Shown here piece by piece: positions 62,195 through 64,000 of a stretch of 64,000 nt of DNA. The stretch comes from Anaerolinea thermophila UNI-1. GTDB lineage: Bacteria; Chloroflexota; Anaerolineae; Anaerolineales; Anaerolineaceae. Every line of letters starts with the position of its first letter. The stretch's first letter is position 1. Under the pieces are notes generated by a model. It did no database searches, had not been told where the DNA came from, and was given only the letters and a program-made list of their open reading frames with translations. The DNA is taken from positions 558,001-622,000 of the forward strand of contig NC_014960.1 of assembly GCF_000199675.1 (NCBI RefSeq), given 5' to 3'. The translations under genes and the position numbers were made by a program.

Positions 62195-62818
62195 ATGCAA
62201 CTCGAAGGTGAACACGTATTCAAAGGGCCGCGCGAAGAAGTCTACGCCATGTTCCGCGATCCAGAAGTGCTGGCGAGCGCCTTGCCCGGTACGCAATCTC
62301 TGAACAAGATTGACGATCAGCACTATGAAGGTGCCATGAACATCCGTATTGGTCCCGTTTCCGGTTCTTTCTCCGGAAAACTGGAAGTTGCCGATGAAGT
62401 TGCCCCCGAAAAATGCACCCTGATTGTGGAAGGTCGCGGCGCTCCCGGTTTTGCCAAGGGCGTGGGACGTGTGGAGTTCATTGACCAGGGCGATGGTACT
62501 ACCCTGATGAAGTATTCCGGCGATGTGCAGATTGGTGGAACCCTGGCGAGCGTGGGCCAGCGCATGATTGACAGCGTAGCGAAAAGCATGATCAAAACAG
62601 CCTTCGAGACGCTGGACAAAGCCCTGGAAGCCCGTCTGGCAGCCAAAGCCGGGAGTGCGCCGGTAGAGTTCAAAGCCCCCACCGAGGCAGAGTTTGCCGC
62701 CGCCGTAACCAAGGACATGGCATCAGGGTTAAAAGAGGTAGCGGAAGTGCGCATGCTCTTCTACGTGATCCCGCTGATCCTGGTTCTGGTGGTCATTGCT
62801 TATCTGCTTTCGCACTAA
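62195..62818 (+). CDS. coxG: CoxG-like SRPBCC protein with membrane tail
   Basis: 207-residue CoxG family protein. The SRPBCC domain, 1-145, begins QLEGEHVFKGPREEVYAMFR and includes LPGTQSLNKIDDQHYEG. The C-terminus has a single membrane helix, LFYVIPLILVLVVIAYLLSH, as in CoxG, which recruits CO dehydrogenase or related enzymes to the cytoplasmic membrane or helps them mature. GAGGAGG precedes the ATG. It lies 66 bp after the large subunit. Confidence 0.9.
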   Translation: MQLEGEHVFKGPREEVYAMFRDPEVLASALPGTQSLNKIDDQHYEGAMNIRIGPVSGSFSGKLEVADEVAPEKCTLIVEGRGAPGFAKGVGRVEFIDQGDGTTLMKYSGDVQIGGTLASVGQRMIDSVAKSMIKTAFETLDKALEARLAAKAGSAPVEFKAPTEAEFAAAVTKDMASGLKEVAEVRMLFYVIPLILVLVVIAYLLSH

Positions 62819-62825
62819 TCTGGTG

Positions 62826-63049
62826 GATAAGGTGATTCGAAGGGGGCGAATCACCTTTATCGAACTTCCTCACCAACAACGGGCATGGAGGAGACAGCGC
62901 CCGGAGAAGAGGAGAAAAAGGAGGTGGCTATCGAGGGTACGTGAAGCATTTTTCTCATCCCCGTGGGCTGGCAAACCCACAACGTCTTGAACTGTTCATT
63001 CATCCAAAATCACCTGTTGAAAACTTATTCTTCGGAGGAAGGAAGTCAC
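62826..63049 (+). promoter_or_regulatory. Leader region before the NCS2 permease
   Basis: The 231 bp between coxG and the permease hold no convincing gene. A near-perfect hairpin GATAAGGTGATTCG (62826-62839) with CGAATCACCTTTATC (62847-62861), one bulge, follows the coxG stop without a T run. A second small hairpin GTGGG/CCCAC lies at 62963-62980. The middle is purine-rich with several GGAG-like stretches. Purine permease genes are often controlled by riboswitches, but I match this to no known class. Confidence 0.45.
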
Positions 63050-64000
63050 ATGGCTACAACTGCTAAAAAACCTGCAGTGATGGGGTACCTTCCCAATGAC
63101 GTTCCGCCGTTCGGGCAGATGGTTCTGCTGGGCTTCCAGCATGTCCTCACCATGTTCCCCGCGACGGTGTTGTGCGCCATCCTGATGAAGTTCCCCGTCA
63201 GCACAGTGCTCACCATCACCGGTCTGGGCACGGTCGTGGCATTGCTCGGCTCCAAATTCGCCATGGGGAAATACATCCCCCTGTACTACGGTTCGTCCTT
63301 CTCCTACATTGCGGCGGTGACGGCAATTATGCAAGCCAAGGGAGTTGAGGGACCCGTTGCTCCGCCCGAAGTGATCTCGGTGGTGACGGCTGGCTTCATT
63401 GCTACGGGCACAATCAACATCATCGTCGGCTTGATCATTCGCCTCTCCGGTGGAAAGGAAGCCATCGATAAGATCCTGCCGCCCATCGTGACCGGTCCGG
63501 TGGCGTGCACCATTGGTATCGGCTTGGGCGCAGCAGCCCTGAACATGGCAAGCGGTGCCTGCTGTGGCGTGACCGATCCGGTGATGCAACTCAAGTGGTG
63601 GGCAGCGGCAACCGTGACCCTGCTGGCGGCGTTCATCTTCTCCGTGTACCTGCAGGGCAAGGGCTTCATCGGCATGCTCCCCATCCTTTTGGCGGCCATT
63701 TTCGGTTACATCGTAGCCATCCCGCTGGGGCTGGTGGACTTCTCTCAATTCGGTAAGGAAGCCCTCATCCGCGCCCCGACCATTACCTTCCCGGTCTTCA
63801 ATGACCCGTTGACTGCCACGGTCATTGTCGGTGTGGGTATTATGGCGATTGCCACCATCCCCGAGTCCACGGCACACCTGTATCAGATCAGCCTGTACGT
63901 GGATCACCTGGCTGAGGAACAGGGACGCGAGAAGTATGGACTGGCTCGCTACATTGGTTTGAACCTGATGCTGGACGGTCTGAACGACCTGGTCAACGGT
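63050..64000 (+). CDS. NCS2 nucleobase permease (317 residues seen; cut by window edge)
   Basis: Membrane transporter of the uracil-xanthine permease family. The first helix has MVLLGFQHVLTMFPATVL with the conserved Gln-His pair, later PIVTGPVACTIGIGLG and the functional Glu in ATIPESTAHLYQISLYV. The frame is open to the window end, so roughly the last third is missing. GGAGGAAGG precedes the ATG. As the last visible gene of the operon it most likely brings in the heterocycle that the molybdenum hydroxylase attacks. Confidence 0.93.
   Translation, partial: MATTAKKPAVMGYLPNDVPPFGQMVLLGFQHVLTMFPATVLCAILMKFPVSTVLTITGLGTVVALLGSKFAMGKYIPLYYGSSFSYIAAVTAIMQAKGVEGPVAPPEVISVVTAGFIATGTINIIVGLIIRLSGGKEAIDKILPPIVTGPVACTIGIGLGAAALNMASGACCGVTDPVMQLKWWAAATVTLLAAFIFSVYLQGKGFIGMLPILLAAIFGYIVAIPLGLVDFSQFGKEALIRAPTITFPVFNDPLTATVIVGVGIMAIATIPESTAHLYQISLYVDHLAEEQGREKYGLARYIGLNLMLDGLNDLVNG

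Noticed and set aside
62796..62990. 64-codon frame after coxG
   Set aside because: Overlaps coxG, is Arg-rich and low in complexity, and covers the hairpin leader.
62862..63040. Known purine riboswitch before the permease
   Set aside because: I could not find the conserved core of the guanine/adenine class, and no other class fits.

Overview
The window looks like a chromosomal segment from a Chloroflexota bacterium of the Anaerolineae type. This is inferred from gene content, since no rRNA, tRNA or species marker is present. The clues are a stand-alone Elp3, a CtaA-CtaB fusion, lipoproteins with long Pro/Thr linkers, a secreted CSLREA-type glycine-rich protein ending in a short LPFIRK tail, and a fermentative sugar and peptide lifestyle. 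Most of the window is moderately GC-rich. Positions 31912-35650 are visibly more AT-rich and probably of different origin.

Layout. 1-4817: glycogen debranching enzyme (cut by the left edge), gamma-glutamyltransferase and uvrC. 4864-12582 (minus): a complete caa3-type cytochrome oxidase operon, coxB-coxA-subunit IV-coxC-SCO-cupredoxin-like protein-SURF1-CtaA/CtaB, whose coxB frame is open into an upstream receiver-like domain. 12754-16723: a lipoprotein, a small LuxR-type regulator and a large repeat-rich secreted protein. 16727-19137: a divergent pair made of a Trm9/ALKBH8-like methyltransferase and Elp3, which together suggest a wobble-uridine modification pathway. 19199-22769: GH1 glycosidase and a ChlI/ChlD-type chelatase AAA+/VWA gene interrupted by a -1 frameshift at a run of nine A. 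22811-24800: a secreted lipoprotein and a small Cys-containing peptide bracketed by two copies of a 75-bp double-hairpin module. 24910-31905: a ribose operon, lacI-rbsK-rbsD-rbsC-rbsB-rbsA-rbsC2, with its own promoter and operator. 31912-35414 (minus, AT-rich): MauD-like thioredoxin, a 12-cysteine secreted peptide and an ABC transporter pair. 35659-42814: three tandem M42 aminopeptidases, a solute-binding lipoprotein, adenosine deaminase and SurE. 42793-51332: beta-propeller lipoprotein, two multi-pass GT39-like membrane proteins, a GH2 beta-mannosidase and a MoaD/ThiS protein. 51452-53254: a GNAT-like gene broken by a complete IS5-type element with a 9-bp target duplication. 53325-64000: an operon with FdrA, a YlbE/DUF1116 protein, a double-domain cyclase hydrolase, a three-subunit molybdenum hydroxylase, CoxG and an NCS2 purine/pyrimidine permease (cut by the right edge).

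How they work together. The last operon reads as uptake of a nitrogen heterocycle, hydroxylation by a molybdenum enzyme matured with CoxG, ring opening by a metal hydrolase, and a carbamoyl-transfer step by FdrA/YlbE that could conserve energy as carbamoyl phosphate. The exact substrate cannot be read from sequence. The oxidase operon carries its copper and heme assembly factors with it. The least explained parts are the Elp3/Trm9-like pair, the MauD/12-Cys/ABC cassette and the heterocycle operon.
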